From the NCBI GenBank assembly GCA_035503615.1, contig DATJTI010000009.1, positions 25,048-89,047 of the forward strand: a stretch of 64,000 nt of DNA. Reading direction: 5' to 3'. Shown one piece after another: positions 7,687-17,622 of this stretch. The notes beneath the pieces are model-generated. The model was not told where the DNA came from. It did no database searches and saw only the letters and a program-made list of their open reading frames with translations. The position numbers and the translations under genes were made by a program. The stretch comes from AP-15 sp035503615. GTDB taxonomy: Bacteria > Pseudomonadota > Alphaproteobacteria > ATCC43930 > CGMCC-115725. Positions within the stretch are counted from its first letter, which is position 1; each line of letters starts with the position of its first letter.

Positions 7687-9540
7687 ATGAATGACACGGA
7701 CCGGGTAACGCCCGGCGGCGGCACTGCGAGATCCGGAGAACACGCCTCGCACGAGAACTGGCCCGATGCCGACGAGCTGGCGCGGCACCTCGCCGGGATC
7801 GCCGAACGCAGCCGGCGTCTCGTCGCCGAATTCCTGCAGCGGCAGGCCACGGAGTCGAGTGCCGGCATGGCCAGTTCCGGCATGGCCAGCCCGTTCGCCA
7901 TCGGCCGTGCCTTTTTCGAGATGACTGCGCGGCTGATGGCCGATCCCGCGCGCCTGGTCCAGGCCCAGCTGTCGCTGTGGAACGACTATCTGACCCTTTG
8001 GCAGCGCGCGACACAGCGGTTTCTCGGCGGCGAGCCCGAGCCGCTGGTCGCACCGCAGCAGGGCGACCGCCGGTTTCGCGATCCCGGCTGGACCGACAAC
8101 GTGCTGTTCGATTTCATCAAGCAGAGCTACCTGTTGGCCGCCCGCTGGCTGCAGCAGAATGTGCGCGATATCGACGGCATCGACGAGCGCACTGCGCAAA
8201 AGATCGATTTTTATACGCGCCAGTTTGTCGATGCGCTGGCGCCATCCAACTTTCTGCTGACCAATCCGGAAGTGCTGCGGGCGACCCTCGAAAGTGGCGG
8301 CGAGAATCTGCTCAACGGCCTTGAAAACCTGCTCGACGATCTCGAACGCGGGAAGGGCCGGCTGGCGATCCGGATGACCGACATGACCGCCTTCCGGCTC
8401 GGCGAAAACATCGCCGTGACGCCGGGCAAGGTCGTGTTCCAGAACGAGTTGATGCAGCTGATCCAGTATGCGCCGACAACGGCGGAGGTCGCGCGCCGGC
8501 CGCTGCTGATCGTGCCGCCCTGGATCAACAAGTTCTACATCCTCGATCTGCGCCCGGAGAATTCGTTTATCCGTTGGGCAGTCAGGCAGGGCCACACGGT
8601 CTTTGTGATTTCCTGGGTGAACCCCGACACCCGCCTCGCCGCCAAGACCTTCACGGACTACATGCTGGAAGGCTTGCTCGCGGCACTCGAAGCGATCCGG
8701 CAGGCAACCGGGGAGCGGCAGGCCAATGTCATCGGCTATTGCCTCGGCGGCACGTTGCTGGCCGCCACTCTCGGCTATCTCGCGGCCAAGCGCGACCGCC
8801 GGATCAAGAGCGCCACCTTCTTCGTCACGATGGTCGATTTCGCCGAGGCCGGTGAACTGTCCGTGTTTATCGATGAGGAGCAGCTCGCCGCCCTCGAAGA
8901 GCGGATGAACGCCAAAGGCTATCTCGAAGGCCGCGACATGGCGCAGACCTTCAACATGCTGCGCGCCAACGATCTGATCTGGTCGTTCGTCGTCAACAAC
9001 TATCTGCTCGGCAAGTCGCCGTTTCCGTTCGACCTGTTGTATTGGAATGCCGATTCGACGCGAATGCCGGCGGCGATGCACAGCTTCTACCTGCGCAACA
9101 TGTATCAGGAGAACCTGCTGATCAAACCAGGCGGCATCACCCTCGACGGGGTGGCGATCGATCTCGGCAAGATCAGGACACCGGCGTTCCTGCTATCGAC
9201 CCGCGAGGACCATATCGCCCCGTGGCGCTCGACCTATGCCGCGACCCGGATCTACAAGGGTCCGATCGCCTTCGTGCTATCGAGCTCCGGCCATATCGCC
9301 GGGGTGGTCAACCCGCCCGGCAGCAAATACGGACATTGGTGGAACGACCGGAACCCGCCGAGCGCAGAAGAGTGGCTGGCGGGCGCGACCGAGGAGGCCG
9401 ATTCCTGGTGGCCCCGATGGCAGCGCTGGGTCTCGCATCACGCCGGCGGCACAGTGCCGGCACGCCACCCCGGCGGCGGCGCGCTCCCGGTCATCGAAGA
9501 CGCTCCTGGATCCTATGTCAAAGTGCGCGCCGAAGATTAG
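7687..9540 (+). CDS. phaC: Class I poly(3-hydroxyalkanoate) synthase PhaC
   Basis: Polymerises (R)-3-hydroxyacyl-CoA into PHA storage granules. The 617-residue product has the lipase-like box GYCLGG with the nucleophile Cys352, Asp508 (TREDHIAP) and His536 (SGHIAG), completing the catalytic triad. The length and the N-terminal alpha/beta-hydrolase-synthase domain fit class I. The start is set by GAGGAGAGCG directly before the ATG. Residues about 58-68 carry an in-frame 15-base duplication (SSAGMASSGMAS). No phasin, depolymerase or phaAB lies in this window. The gene is divergent from the OmpA-like lipoprotein. Confidence 0.97.
   Translation: MNDTDRVTPGGGTARSGEHASHENWPDADELARHLAGIAERSRRLVAEFLQRQATESSAGMASSGMASPFAIGRAFFEMTARLMADPARLVQAQLSLWNDYLTLWQRATQRFLGGEPEPLVAPQQGDRRFRDPGWTDNVLFDFIKQSYLLAARWLQQNVRDIDGIDERTAQKIDFYTRQFVDALAPSNFLLTNPEVLRATLESGGENLLNGLENLLDDLERGKGRLAIRMTDMTAFRLGENIAVTPGKVVFQNELMQLIQYAPTTAEVARRPLLIVPPWINKFYILDLRPENSFIRWAVRQGHTVFVISWVNPDTRLAAKTFTDYMLEGLLAALEAIRQATGERQANVIGYCLGGTLLAATLGYLAAKRDRRIKSATFFVTMVDFAEAGELSVFIDEEQLAALEERMNAKGYLEGRDMAQTFNMLRANDLIWSFVVNNYLLGKSPFPFDLLYWNADSTRMPAAMHSFYLRNMYQENLLIKPGGITLDGVAIDLGKIRTPAFLLSTREDHIAPWRSTYAATRIYKGPIAFVLSSSGHIAGVVNPPGSKYGHWWNDRNPPSAEEWLAGATEEADSWWPRWQRWVSHHAGGTVPARHPGGGALPVIEDAPGSYVKVRAED
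7862..7891 (+). repeat. In-frame 15-base duplication inside phaC
   Basis: Copies at 7862-7876 and 7877-7891 share the first 13 bases and encode a repeated G-M-A-S in the variable N-terminal region of PhaC. Confidence 0.8.
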
Positions 9541-9594
9541 CGGCGGCTGACAGCAGGCGGTGCCGGCGGTAGGCGACAAAAGATCGGCGGGCAT

Positions 9595-9670
<76 letters not shown>

Positions 9671-9869
9671 AATCGCGCGATTCGACTTCGTTGCCGGGCG
9701 GCGGCGACTATGCTGGGGTGGCCGCATGCTGTCAAGGCGAGCGGCACGGTGCGCCACGGCGGCGCCACAGCGCTGCGCTTGCGGACCCCGGCCGCCAAAG
9801 CTACGGTCGCGCCGCCATCACCGCCCGCCATCATCACCGCCGCCATCACCGCCGAGGTCTCGCCCCCTG

Positions 9870-10148
9870 ATGTATGCGTTGCTGAACCTCGTCAATACGG
9901 TGATCACGATCTACATCTGGCTGTTGATTATTCAGGCGGTGCTGAGCTGGCTGGTCGCTTTTGGTGTCGTCAACCGGCACAATCGCGCGGTCGCCATGGT
10001 CGGCGATTTCCTGTGGCGGATTACCGAGCCGCTGCTTCGCCCGATCCGCCGCATTATACCCGATCTCGGCGGCATCGACATCTCGCCGGTGATCCTGATC
10101 CTGCTGCTCTACTTCATCGACAATCTGATGTTCGAATATCTTGGCTGA
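9870..10148 (+). CDS. yggT: YggT family integral membrane protein
   Basis: A 92-residue protein of two hydrophobic segments (about residues 6-30 and 68-86) joined by a basic loop ending in RPIRRIIPDLGGIDISP, the family's hallmark. The ATG at 9870 gives the usual family length; open frame upstream is proline/arginine-rich shadow. Its stop overlaps the start of the DUF167 gene by eight bases. YggT proteins are implicated in osmotic tolerance and in membrane positioning of division factors, but the biochemical role is not settled. First gene of a three-gene overlapping operon. Confidence 0.9.
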   Translation: MYALLNLVNTVITIYIWLLIIQAVLSWLVAFGVVNRHNRAVAMVGDFLWRITEPLLRPIRRIIPDLGGIDISPVILILLLYFIDNLMFEYLG

Positions 10149-10488
10149 CGGCCCGCTGAACCTGGTGCAAAACGGTGTGCGCGTGGCGATCCGGCTGACG
10201 CCGCGGGCAAAGGCGGACCGTGTCGTTGGCATCGCTGCCGCTGCCGGGGACCGGCAGGTGGTCAGGGTGAGCGTTACCGCACCGGCCGAGAACGGACGGG
10301 CCAACGAGGCGCTCCTGCAACTGCTCGCCCGCGAGTGGCGGGTGGCGCGCAACGATCTGGCGATTCTCGCCGGTTTTGCCAGCCGGCAAAAGACGGTTCA
10401 CGTCGCCGGCGACCCGCGATCGCTCAAGGATCGCCTCGAAGCATTGATCGCGGCAGCGGGTCGACGCCTACCGCCGGGGCCGGTGTGA
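10141..10488 (+). CDS. DUF167 family protein (YggU-like)
   Basis: A 115-residue protein with the DUF167 pattern: IRLTPRAKADRVVG near the start, VTAPAENGRANEALL in the middle (the conserved P-A-x-x-G-x-A-N motif) and a lysine near SRQKTVHV. It starts with TTG inside the 3' end of yggT, and its stop overlaps the GTG of the next gene, so translation is probably coupled. The function of the family is unknown; the yggT-DUF167 pairing is widespread in Proteobacteria. Confidence 0.9.
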   Translation: MADGPLNLVQNGVRVAIRLTPRAKADRVVGIAAAAGDRQVVRVSVTAPAENGRANEALLQLLAREWRVARNDLAILAGFASRQKTVHVAGDPRSLKDRLEALIAAAGRRLPPGPV

Positions 10489-11195
10489 GCCACGCGCTGT
10501 GGTCGCTGGCGATCGCCGGCATCGCGTTTTGCGGCTCGCACATCCTGCTGTCGAGCACGCGCTTGCGCGGGTCGTTGCGCGACCAGCTCGGCGAGAACGG
10601 GTTTCTGCTGGTCTATTCGCTGACCGCCCTGGTGACCTTCGCCTGGTTTGTCCTCGCCTATTCGCGCGCACCGGTGATCCCGCTATGGCCGCGCCGGGAG
10701 TGGATGATCCTGATCCCGGTACTGGTCATGCCGTTGGCGACGCTGCTGCTCGTCGCCGGATACACGACCGCGAACCCGACTGCGGTCGGCATGGAGCGAT
10801 CGGCCCGCGCCGACGACCCGGCCCCCGGGATTCTGCGGGTCACCCGGCACCCGGTGATGTGGGCCATCGGGCTGTGGGGGCTGAGCCACCTCGTCGCCAA
10901 TGGCGATCTCGCTGCGCTGTGGTTTTTCGGGCTGATTGCCGCGCTGGCGCTCGGCGGGACCGTGCTGATCGATCGCAAGAAGCGGCTGGCGCTCGGCAGC
11001 CATTGGCAGCGGCTGGCGCTCGTCACCTCCAACATCCCGTTTGCGGCACTCGCCGCCGGACGCACCCGGCTGCGCTGGCGCGAGATCGGGCTGTTGCGGC
11101 CGGCCGCGGCCTTGCTGCTCTACGCCGTCCTCTATCTCGCCCATCCGCTCTTCACCGGCGTCAGGATCATGCTGCCCTGGCCCCCGCCGGGGTAA
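10485..11195 (+). CDS. NnrU family integral membrane protein
   Basis: A 236-residue membrane protein with about six hydrophobic segments and the NnrU features GSHILLSST, LRDQLGENGF and ITRHP-like VTRHPVMWAIGLWGLSH. NnrU was named in denitrifiers, where it lies near nitric-oxide reductase genes; family members resemble isoprenylcysteine methyltransferase-type membrane proteins. No denitrification genes are nearby. It starts with GTG, whose last two bases open the TGA of the preceding gene (GTGA overlap). Confidence 0.85.
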   Translation: MSHALWSLAIAGIAFCGSHILLSSTRLRGSLRDQLGENGFLLVYSLTALVTFAWFVLAYSRAPVIPLWPRREWMILIPVLVMPLATLLLVAGYTTANPTAVGMERSARADDPAPGILRVTRHPVMWAIGLWGLSHLVANGDLAALWFFGLIAALALGGTVLIDRKKRLALGSHWQRLALVTSNIPFAALAAGRTRLRWREIGLLRPAAALLLYAVLYLAHPLFTGVRIMLPWPPPG

Positions 11196-11204
11196 GCGGC
11201 AACG

Positions 11205-11220
11205 CCCGCCGCGCGGCGGG
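11205..11220. repeat. Perfect 16-base palindrome after the yggT operon
   Basis: CCCGCCGCGCGGCGGG is self-complementary and lies ten bases after the nnrU stop. No T-run follows, so it is at best a rho-assisted or weak terminator. A second small inverted repeat (GTGGA-GCG-TCCAC, 11247-11259) follows and could be an operator for hicAB; that is a guess. Confidence 0.4.
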
Positions 11221-11320
11221 TCCGGCCCCTGGAACACGCCACGGGGGTGGAGCGTCCACGGAGAGGGGAATGATACTGGGGCGCCGGGACCTGATCGATC
11301 CAAGGGTCCGGGCGCGGTTG

Positions 11321-11349
11321 TTGTCCGTGGTCAGCACAACATCTATGCT
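11321..11349 (+). promoter_or_regulatory. Sigma-70-like promoter of hicAB
   Basis: TTGTCC (11321-11326) and TATGCT (11344-11349) are separated by 17 bases, each matching four of six consensus positions. The expected transcription start is at about 11356, which is the GTG of hicA, so the transcript could be leaderless. Confidence 0.5.
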
Positions 11350-11355
11350 ACGCCT

Positions 11356-11544
11356 GTGACGGCGAGCGAACTTCGCCGGTGGTTGGCCAAATTAGGCTGC
11401 AACTTTGAGAGCCATAAGGGTGGCAGCGGTCACGTGACGGTTGTCCGCAATGGTCGCCGATCGCAACTGCCGATGCATGGGCGCAACAAGGAGCTGGGCG
11501 CTGGGCTTGTCAACAAGATCAAAAAAGATCTCGGGCTCGACTGA
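11356..11544 (+). CDS. hicA: HicA-type mRNA interferase toxin
   Basis: A 62-residue protein with the HicA double-stranded-RNA-binding-like fold: TASELRRWLAKLGCNFESHK, the catalytic-histidine stretch GSGHVTVV, then LPMHGRNKELGAGLVNKI. HicA toxins cleave mRNA and tmRNA and are neutralised by HicB. GTG at 11356 gives the normal length. There is no ribosome-binding site before it, consistent with a leaderless transcript from the promoter just upstream. hicB follows after 27 bases. Confidence 0.9.
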   Translation: MTASELRRWLAKLGCNFESHKGGSGHVTVVRNGRRSQLPMHGRNKELGAGLVNKIKKDLGLD

Positions 11545-11571
11545 TGCATCCGCTGCGCACCGGCCGACGTG

Positions 11572-11991
11572 ATGTACCCGGTCCTGATCGAGCCGGACGA
11601 TAACGGCACGTTGTTGGTGACCTGCCCCGACCTGCCCGAGGTCACCACCTTTGGCGAGGATCAAGAGGACGCGATGCAGCGCGCCGTCGATGCGATCGAG
11701 GAAGCCCTTGCCGCGAGGATTGCCCACCAGGAAGACATCCCCGCTCCATCCCCCGACGGTGTGCGGTCCGTGGTCGCTCTGCCGCCACTGACCGCCGCCA
11801 AGGTGGAGCTTTATCGTGCCGCACGCGTCTCCGGTATAACCAAGGCAGAGCTGGGCCGCCGCCTGGGCTGGCGTGCACCGCAAATCGACCGGTTGTTCGA
11901 TCTTCGCAACCACTCCACGATCGAGCAGATCGATCAGGCGCTGCGGGCGATCGGGAAACGCCTCACTATCGGGGTTCAGGACGCGGCATAA
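11572..11991 (+). CDS. hicB: HicB-type antitoxin with C-terminal helix-turn-helix
   Basis: A 139-residue protein. The N-terminal half is the HicB partial RNase-H-like fold that blocks HicA (YPVLIEPDDNGTLLVTCPDL, EDAMQRAVDAIEEAL). The C-terminal half is an Xre-like helix-turn-helix (ITKAELGRRLGWRAPQIDRL), which would bind the operon's own operator. An adjacent in-frame GTG at 11569 is an equally possible start. Order toxin then antitoxin is normal for hicAB. It converges on argG with an 18-base gap. Confidence 0.9.
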   Translation: MYPVLIEPDDNGTLLVTCPDLPEVTTFGEDQEDAMQRAVDAIEEALAARIAHQEDIPAPSPDGVRSVVALPPLTAAKVELYRAARVSGITKAELGRRLGWRAPQIDRLFDLRNHSTIEQIDQALRAIGKRLTIGVQDAA

Positions 11992-12009
11992 ACCGGCTTT
12001 GCCCGATCG

Positions 12010-13248
<1,239 letters not shown>

Positions 13249-13299
13249 GGTCCTCGGCCGCTCGTGACTATCCGGTGTTTGAATCGCGAAGGCCGGAGC

Positions 13300-14274
13300 C
13301 TAGCCGGTCAGCACCGCCTTGCCGATCACCGCACGATCGATCAGCGCCTGGATCGCCTCGCCGGCCCGCGCCAACGGATAGCGACGCCAGATGCGGGGCT
13401 TGATCCTGCCCTGCCCGGCAAGATCGAGAAGTGTTCGGGCATTCGCCGCGGCTATGTCAGGACGGTTTTCGTTGAGGCCACCGATGCGCACGCCGATCGC
13501 CTCGATCCCTTTGATCAGCAGATAATTGGTGCGGGCCGCGGCCGGCGGGCCGCCGAGAAAGCCGAGGATCAGGATGCGCCCGCCCCAGGCGAGGCAGCGC
13601 AGCGATTCCTCGAAAGTCGGGCCATTGACCGGGTCGTAGATGATATCGATGCCGCGGCCTTGGGTCAGCTCCAGGACCCGCTCGCGAAACCCGCCCTGAT
13701 AGGCGATCGCGTGATCCGCCCCTTCTTCGCGGCAGACCCGGCGCTTCTCCTCGGTGCTGGCAGTGGCGATCACCATCGCACCGTGGAGCTTGGCAAGCTG
13801 GATCGCCGGCAGGCCGATGCCGCCCGCCGCCCCGTGGATCAGCACCCGGTCGCCCGCTTTCAGCCGGCCGCGCTGCAGGAGCGCATGATAGGCGGTGGCG
13901 TAGGCGCCGCGAAACACCGCGGCCTCGTCGAGACCGAGCCCGGCCGGCACCGGATCGCAATTCTCGGCAGCAGCGTTGGCCAATTCGGCAAAGGCGCCGA
14001 GCCGCTGCCGGCTCATGACCGTGTCGCCGATCTTGAACCGGGTCACGCCGGGTCCGACCGCGACGATTTCGCCGGCCCCCTCACTGCCGGGGACGAACGG
14101 CGGCTCCGGCCGGAACTGGTATTTCCCGGCCAGCATCAGCACATCGACATATTGTACGCCGCGCGATCGGATACGCACCTGCACTTCACCGGCGGCAGGC
14201 GGCGGCGGATCGGGCACATCGCGCAAAGCCAGCACCTCGGGACCGCCGAACGCCTCGCACACGACCGCCTTCAT
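13300..14274 (-). CDS. Zinc-independent quinone oxidoreductase of the MDR superfamily (QOR-like)
   Basis: A 324-residue medium-chain dehydrogenase/reductase. The GroES-like N-terminal half (MKAVVCEAFGGPEVLAL, PGSEGAGEIVAVGPG) is followed by a Rossmann domain with HGAAGGIGLPAIQLAKLHGA, the NADPH-binding loop of quinone oxidoreductases. The zinc ligands of alcohol dehydrogenases are absent. It probably reduces quinones or other electrophilic carbonyl compounds with NADPH. ATG at 14274 is preceded by GGAGCGGGTC; a start nine codons upstream lacks this. It reads in the same direction as bioB, 195 bases downstream of it. Confidence 0.9.
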   Translation of the reverse strand: MKAVVCEAFGGPEVLALRDVPDPPPPAAGEVQVRIRSRGVQYVDVLMLAGKYQFRPEPPFVPGSEGAGEIVAVGPGVTRFKIGDTVMSRQRLGAFAELANAAAENCDPVPAGLGLDEAAVFRGAYATAYHALLQRGRLKAGDRVLIHGAAGGIGLPAIQLAKLHGAMVIATASTEEKRRVCREEGADHAIAYQGGFRERVLELTQGRGIDIIYDPVNGPTFEESLRCLAWGGRILILGFLGGPPAAARTNYLLIKGIEAIGVRIGGLNENRPDIAAANARTLLDLAGQGRIKPRIWRRYPLARAGEAIQALIDRAVIGKAVLTG

Positions 14275-14469
14275 GACCCGCTCCGCCGCTGGCCTAGCCA
14301 AGTTGGGGCTAAACTGGGGCCGAGCTTGCCCCGACTCGACCGCGCTGCGCCAGCGGGTTTCACGAGCGGCCCGGAATCGGGCATGCCGCCGCGCAACCGC
14401 ACCGGCGCTGGGCTCACAGTCGCAGCGCGCTTCGCCGATGCGCTGGCGTTCGCGATTGTTGCACTGTGT

Positions 14470-15489
14470 TCAGCCTCGCGGCGGCGCGAGTGAGGCCGCT
14501 TTGACGGGGTCCGCCGCACCCGCGATCGTCAATCCGAGTGCCGCGATCATCTCCCGATCCGCACCGGCGTCGTTGTTCGCGGTTGTCAGCAGCTTGTCGC
14601 CGTAGAAAATCGAATTCGCCCCGGCGAGCAGGCACAAGGCCTGCGCCTCGCGGGAAAGTCCGGCGCGCCCCGCAGAGAGCCGCACCCGCGCCTGCGGCAT
14701 CGTGATGCGCGCCGTGGCGATCATGCGCACGAGATCGAGCGGGTCGATTTTGGCGCGGTTTTCCAATGGCGTGCCCTTGACGGCAACGAGCGCATTGATC
14801 GGCACGCTTTCGGGATGCGGCTTCATCGTCGCCAGGATTTGCAGCATCGTGGCGCGGTCATGCACGCTCTCGCCCATGCCGATGATGCCGCCGCAACACA
14901 CCGTGATCCCCGCCTTGCGCACCCGCGCGAGGGTCTCCAGCCGGTCGGCATAATCGCGCGTAGAGACGATTTCGCGATAGAATTCCGGGCCGGTATCGAG
15001 ATTGTGGTTGTATGCGGTGAGGCCCGCCTCGGCTAGGCGCCGCGCCTGATGTTCCGTCAGCATGCCGAGCGTGACGCAAGCTTCCATGCCGAGCTCGCGC
15101 ACGCCGCGCACCATCATCAGCACATTGTCGAAATCCGTGCCGTCCTTCACCTCGCGCCACGCCGCACCCATGCAGAAGCGGGAGGCGCCCGCCTGATGCG
15201 CGAGGCGCGCCTTGGCCAGCACGTCCGCCACCGCCATCAGCGGCGCTTTTGCGATGCCGGTGGCTTTGGCGTAATGCGCGCTTTGCGGGCAGTAGGCGCA
15301 ATCCTCCGGGCAGCCGCCGGTCTTGATCGAGAGCAGGCTGGCCAGCTGCACGGTGCCATCCTGATATTGCCGATGTAGCTGTTGCGCGCGCCAAAGAAGA
15401 TCGAACAAGGGCGCGGCCAGCAGGGTTTCAATTTCGCCAGCGCTCCAATTGTAGCGGATTTCGCTGCCGGGTGCCGTCGCAACAGTCAC
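14470..15489 (-). CDS. bioB: Biotin synthase
   Basis: A radical-SAM enzyme that inserts sulfur into dethiobiotin. From the GTG at 15489 the product has 339 residues, the usual length, with the SAM-cluster cysteines in GGCPEDCAYC (Cys60, Cys64, Cys67). Later motifs GMGESVHDRA, VAVKGTPLEN and RLSAGRAGL fit BioB. GTG was chosen over the open frame reaching 15573 because a strong AGGAGAGGG lies seven bases before it. No other bio gene is in the window, so bioB is detached from any bioFDA cluster. Confidence 0.95.
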   Translation of the reverse strand: MTVATAPGSEIRYNWSAGEIETLLAAPLFDLLWRAQQLHRQYQDGTVQLASLLSIKTGGCPEDCAYCPQSAHYAKATGIAKAPLMAVADVLAKARLAHQAGASRFCMGAAWREVKDGTDFDNVLMMVRGVRELGMEACVTLGMLTEHQARRLAEAGLTAYNHNLDTGPEFYREIVSTRDYADRLETLARVRKAGITVCCGGIIGMGESVHDRATMLQILATMKPHPESVPINALVAVKGTPLENRAKIDPLDLVRMIATARITMPQARVRLSAGRAGLSREAQALCLLAGANSIFYGDKLLTTANNDAGADREMIAALGLTIAGAADPVKAASLAPPRG

Positions 15490-15793
15490 CGAAACACCCT
15501 CTCCTGTGCGTTCAAAATCGATGCTATTCGGTTTGCTGACGGAGGCCAAATCATAGGGAAACAGTGGCCGCACGGCGCCGCGACAGCGGTTTGGTCGTTA
15601 GCGAATTAACAAAGCGCGATCCTATGCCACGCCCGGCCGATACGGCACCCCCTCCTTAGACCGCGCCGACAACACGATCGCTCGATGCGGCGCGGGGGTT
15701 GCCATTACCGGAGGCCGAGCGCGGCCGCCGCGCCCTCCAAGGAAACTTTTTCCGGCGTGCTGCAATGGAGCCCTCCGCACGAAAGGAAGCGAT
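15490..15793. other. Divergent intergenic region between bioB and the small secreted peptide gene
   Basis: About 300 bases that should hold promoters for both flanking genes. Apart from the bioB ribosome-binding site, I see no clear promoter pair, riboswitch or BirA-like operator palindrome. Confidence 0.4.
15497..15505 (-). promoter_or_regulatory. Ribosome-binding site that fixes the bioB start
   Basis: AGGAGAGGG on the minus strand, seven bases before the GTG at 15489. It argues against the longer upstream reading with no such signal. Confidence 0.75.
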
Positions 15794-15946
15794 ATGCAAG
15801 TCATGATCCGGCCGCTGCTCGCTGCGATGTTCCTCGGCGCCGGTATCGGTGTCGCCGCCGCGCAGACACAGAATGGGATGAGCCGCACCCCGATCATTCC
15901 GCCGCCCGGCACGCCCGGTGGCAACCCGAATGTGCGGCCGAGATAG
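15794..15946 (+). CDS. Small secreted proline/glycine-rich peptide
   Basis: A 50-residue reading frame with a good ribosome-binding site (AAAGGAAGC before the ATG) and a textbook signal peptide: basic start, hydrophobic core LLAAMFLGAGIGV, and an AAA/Q cleavage region at about residues 21-24. The mature part is only about 27 residues and rich in proline, glycine and asparagine (IIPPPGTPGGNPNVRPR). I do not recognise a family. It ends 50 bases before the stop of the multicopper oxidase gene, which is convergent. It is probably a real but undescribed periplasmic or secreted peptide. Confidence 0.55.
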   Translation: MQVMIRPLLAAMFLGAGIGVAAAQTQNGMSRTPIIPPPGTPGGNPNVRPR

Positions 15947-15996
15947 CGCCGCCGGCCCGGCAGCGCCCACGAGCCAGCGCCCATGGGCAGCGCAGC

Positions 15997-17484
15997 TCAG
16001 ACGTAGCGCAGCGTCGTGAACATGCCGGCTTCCATGTGATAGAGCATGTGGCAGTGGAAGGCCCACCAGCCGGGATTGTCGGCGTCGAACTCGATGACGA
16101 CGCGCCCGGCCGGCGGCACCCGCACGGTATCGCGCACCGCCCCCGGAAACCGCAGCCCGTCGATCGCGACCACCTGAAAGCGGTGGCCGTGCAGATGCAT
16201 TGGGTGCGGCATGCCGGTCGAGTTGGTCATGACGAGTGCCACCCGCTCGCCCTTGGCGATCGGCAGCGGCGGGACCTCCGGGTTCCAGGCGACGCCGTTG
16301 ATCGACCAGATGTATTTCGACATCTCGCCGGTCAGGTCGATGTTGTGGATGCGGTCGGGCTTGCGCGGTGCCAGCGGCGCCACTGCGCGCAGCCGGCTTT
16401 CCAACGCCATCATGATCGCCGGGGTAGGCGCCGGCGCCTCGGTCGCGAGGCGGGTGATCGGCGGCTTGCCGGCGGCGAGCACAATGCCGGTGCGGCTGCG
16501 CTCACCCTCGACTGTCGCCAAGAGCGGATAGGCCGCCGTGTCGCGCGGGATCACCAGCACGATGTCGAGCCGCTGCGCCACCGCGATCGGAAAGCGGCGG
16601 CCGATGATCGGTTGCACCAGGGTGCCATCGACCGCGATCAGCCTGCCATCGAGCCGGCCCAGATCGAAATGGTAGCTCGACATCGACGAGGCGTTGATGA
16701 CCCGCAGCAGCACCTCGCGGCCGGGCTCGACCGCGACGATCTCGGGGTCGGCCAAGGTGCGGCCATTGGCGAGAAACGCGTCATAGGTCACATCGTTGAG
16801 ATCGGGCGCGATCGCAGCACTCGCCTCGCCCGTGGCGCTCGACTGGCCCATGCCGGCCATTCTGTTCACCCCGGGCATGCCGCCCGTACTCTTCGCGCCC
16901 GCCGGTGTCAGCCCGGCACCGCTGGCGGCCATCCCCGGCATGCTCCCGCCCTTTTTCAGATTGGCGAAGATTTCCGCCGGCGGCGTAAAGCTGAAATCCT
17001 CGAGCATCAGCACGATCTCCTGCCGGCCCGGCCGGTCGCGCTGGTCGCGGATGATCAGCGGCGCGCTCATCAGGAGTTGCTCCTGGAAGCCCTGATGCGA
17101 GTGCATCCAGAAGGTGCCGCCATAGGCCAACGGAAAATCATAGTCGGCGCTGCCGCCGGGCGCGATCGGCGGCCCCGAGATGCCGGGCACGCCATCCTGC
17201 CGCCAAGGTGGGGCGAGGCCGTGCCAGTGGACGAGGCTCGGCTTGTCGATCCGGTTTTCGACCCGCACACGGAACCGGTCGCCGACCCGGGTGGTGATGC
17301 CTGATATCCCGTCCGGCTGGCGGATGGCATAGACCGATGCGGGTTTGCCATTGACCTCGATCACCCGCTTGTCCAGCCGCAGCACTGTCGCCGATGGTGC
17401 CGCTTCTGCCGCCGCGAGCGCGGTCGCGGGGCCGATTGCCGTCGCGGCCAGCGCCGACATCAACAGCTCACGACGGGTCGGCAT
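15997..17484 (-). CDS. Multicopper oxidase with Tat signal and methionine-rich insert (CueO/CopA-like)
   Basis: A 495-residue periplasmic oxidase. The N-terminus (TRRELLMSALAATAIG) looks like a Tat signal, as expected for an enzyme folded with copper before export. Copper ligands are present in four blocks: HWHGL (residues 86-90), WMHSHQG (about 127), HPMHLHGH (about 427-434) and HCHMLYHMEAGM (about 475-486), the last with the T1 cysteine and axial methionine. A Gly/Met-rich insert (SMPGMAASGAG to RMAGMGQSS, about residues 180-215) resembles the cuprous-ion site of CueO. Likely role: oxidation of toxic Cu(I). No other copper genes are adjacent; the gene is divergent from the thiamine-diphosphate pair. 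Confidence 0.9.
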   Translation of the reverse strand: MPTRRELLMSALAATAIGPATALAAAEAAPSATVLRLDKRVIEVNGKPASVYAIRQPDGISGITTRVGDRFRVRVENRIDKPSLVHWHGLAPPWRQDGVPGISGPPIAPGGSADYDFPLAYGGTFWMHSHQGFQEQLLMSAPLIIRDQRDRPGRQEIVLMLEDFSFTPPAEIFANLKKGGSMPGMAASGAGLTPAGAKSTGGMPGVNRMAGMGQSSATGEASAAIAPDLNDVTYDAFLANGRTLADPEIVAVEPGREVLLRVINASSMSSYHFDLGRLDGRLIAVDGTLVQPIIGRRFPIAVAQRLDIVLVIPRDTAAYPLLATVEGERSRTGIVLAAGKPPITRLATEAPAPTPAIMMALESRLRAVAPLAPRKPDRIHNIDLTGEMSKYIWSINGVAWNPEVPPLPIAKGERVALVMTNSTGMPHPMHLHGHRFQVVAIDGLRFPGAVRDTVRVPPAGRVVIEFDADNPGWWAFHCHMLYHMEAGMFTTLRYV

Positions 17485-17622
17485 GCTGGTCCTCCGCGAG
17501 AGTCACAGGATCATCGCCCGGCGCCGGGCAGCGCTGCGGCGAGAACGTTTCGCCTCACGCACCCGACACGTTATCGTAGCGCGATTGCATCGTGGCGAGA
17601 TTTCGTGGAGCGGAGACGATCG

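Noticed and set aside
14470..15573. A longer BioB starting at 15573.
   Set aside because: No ribosome-binding site there, while AGGAGAGGG supports GTG 15489 and gives the usual length.
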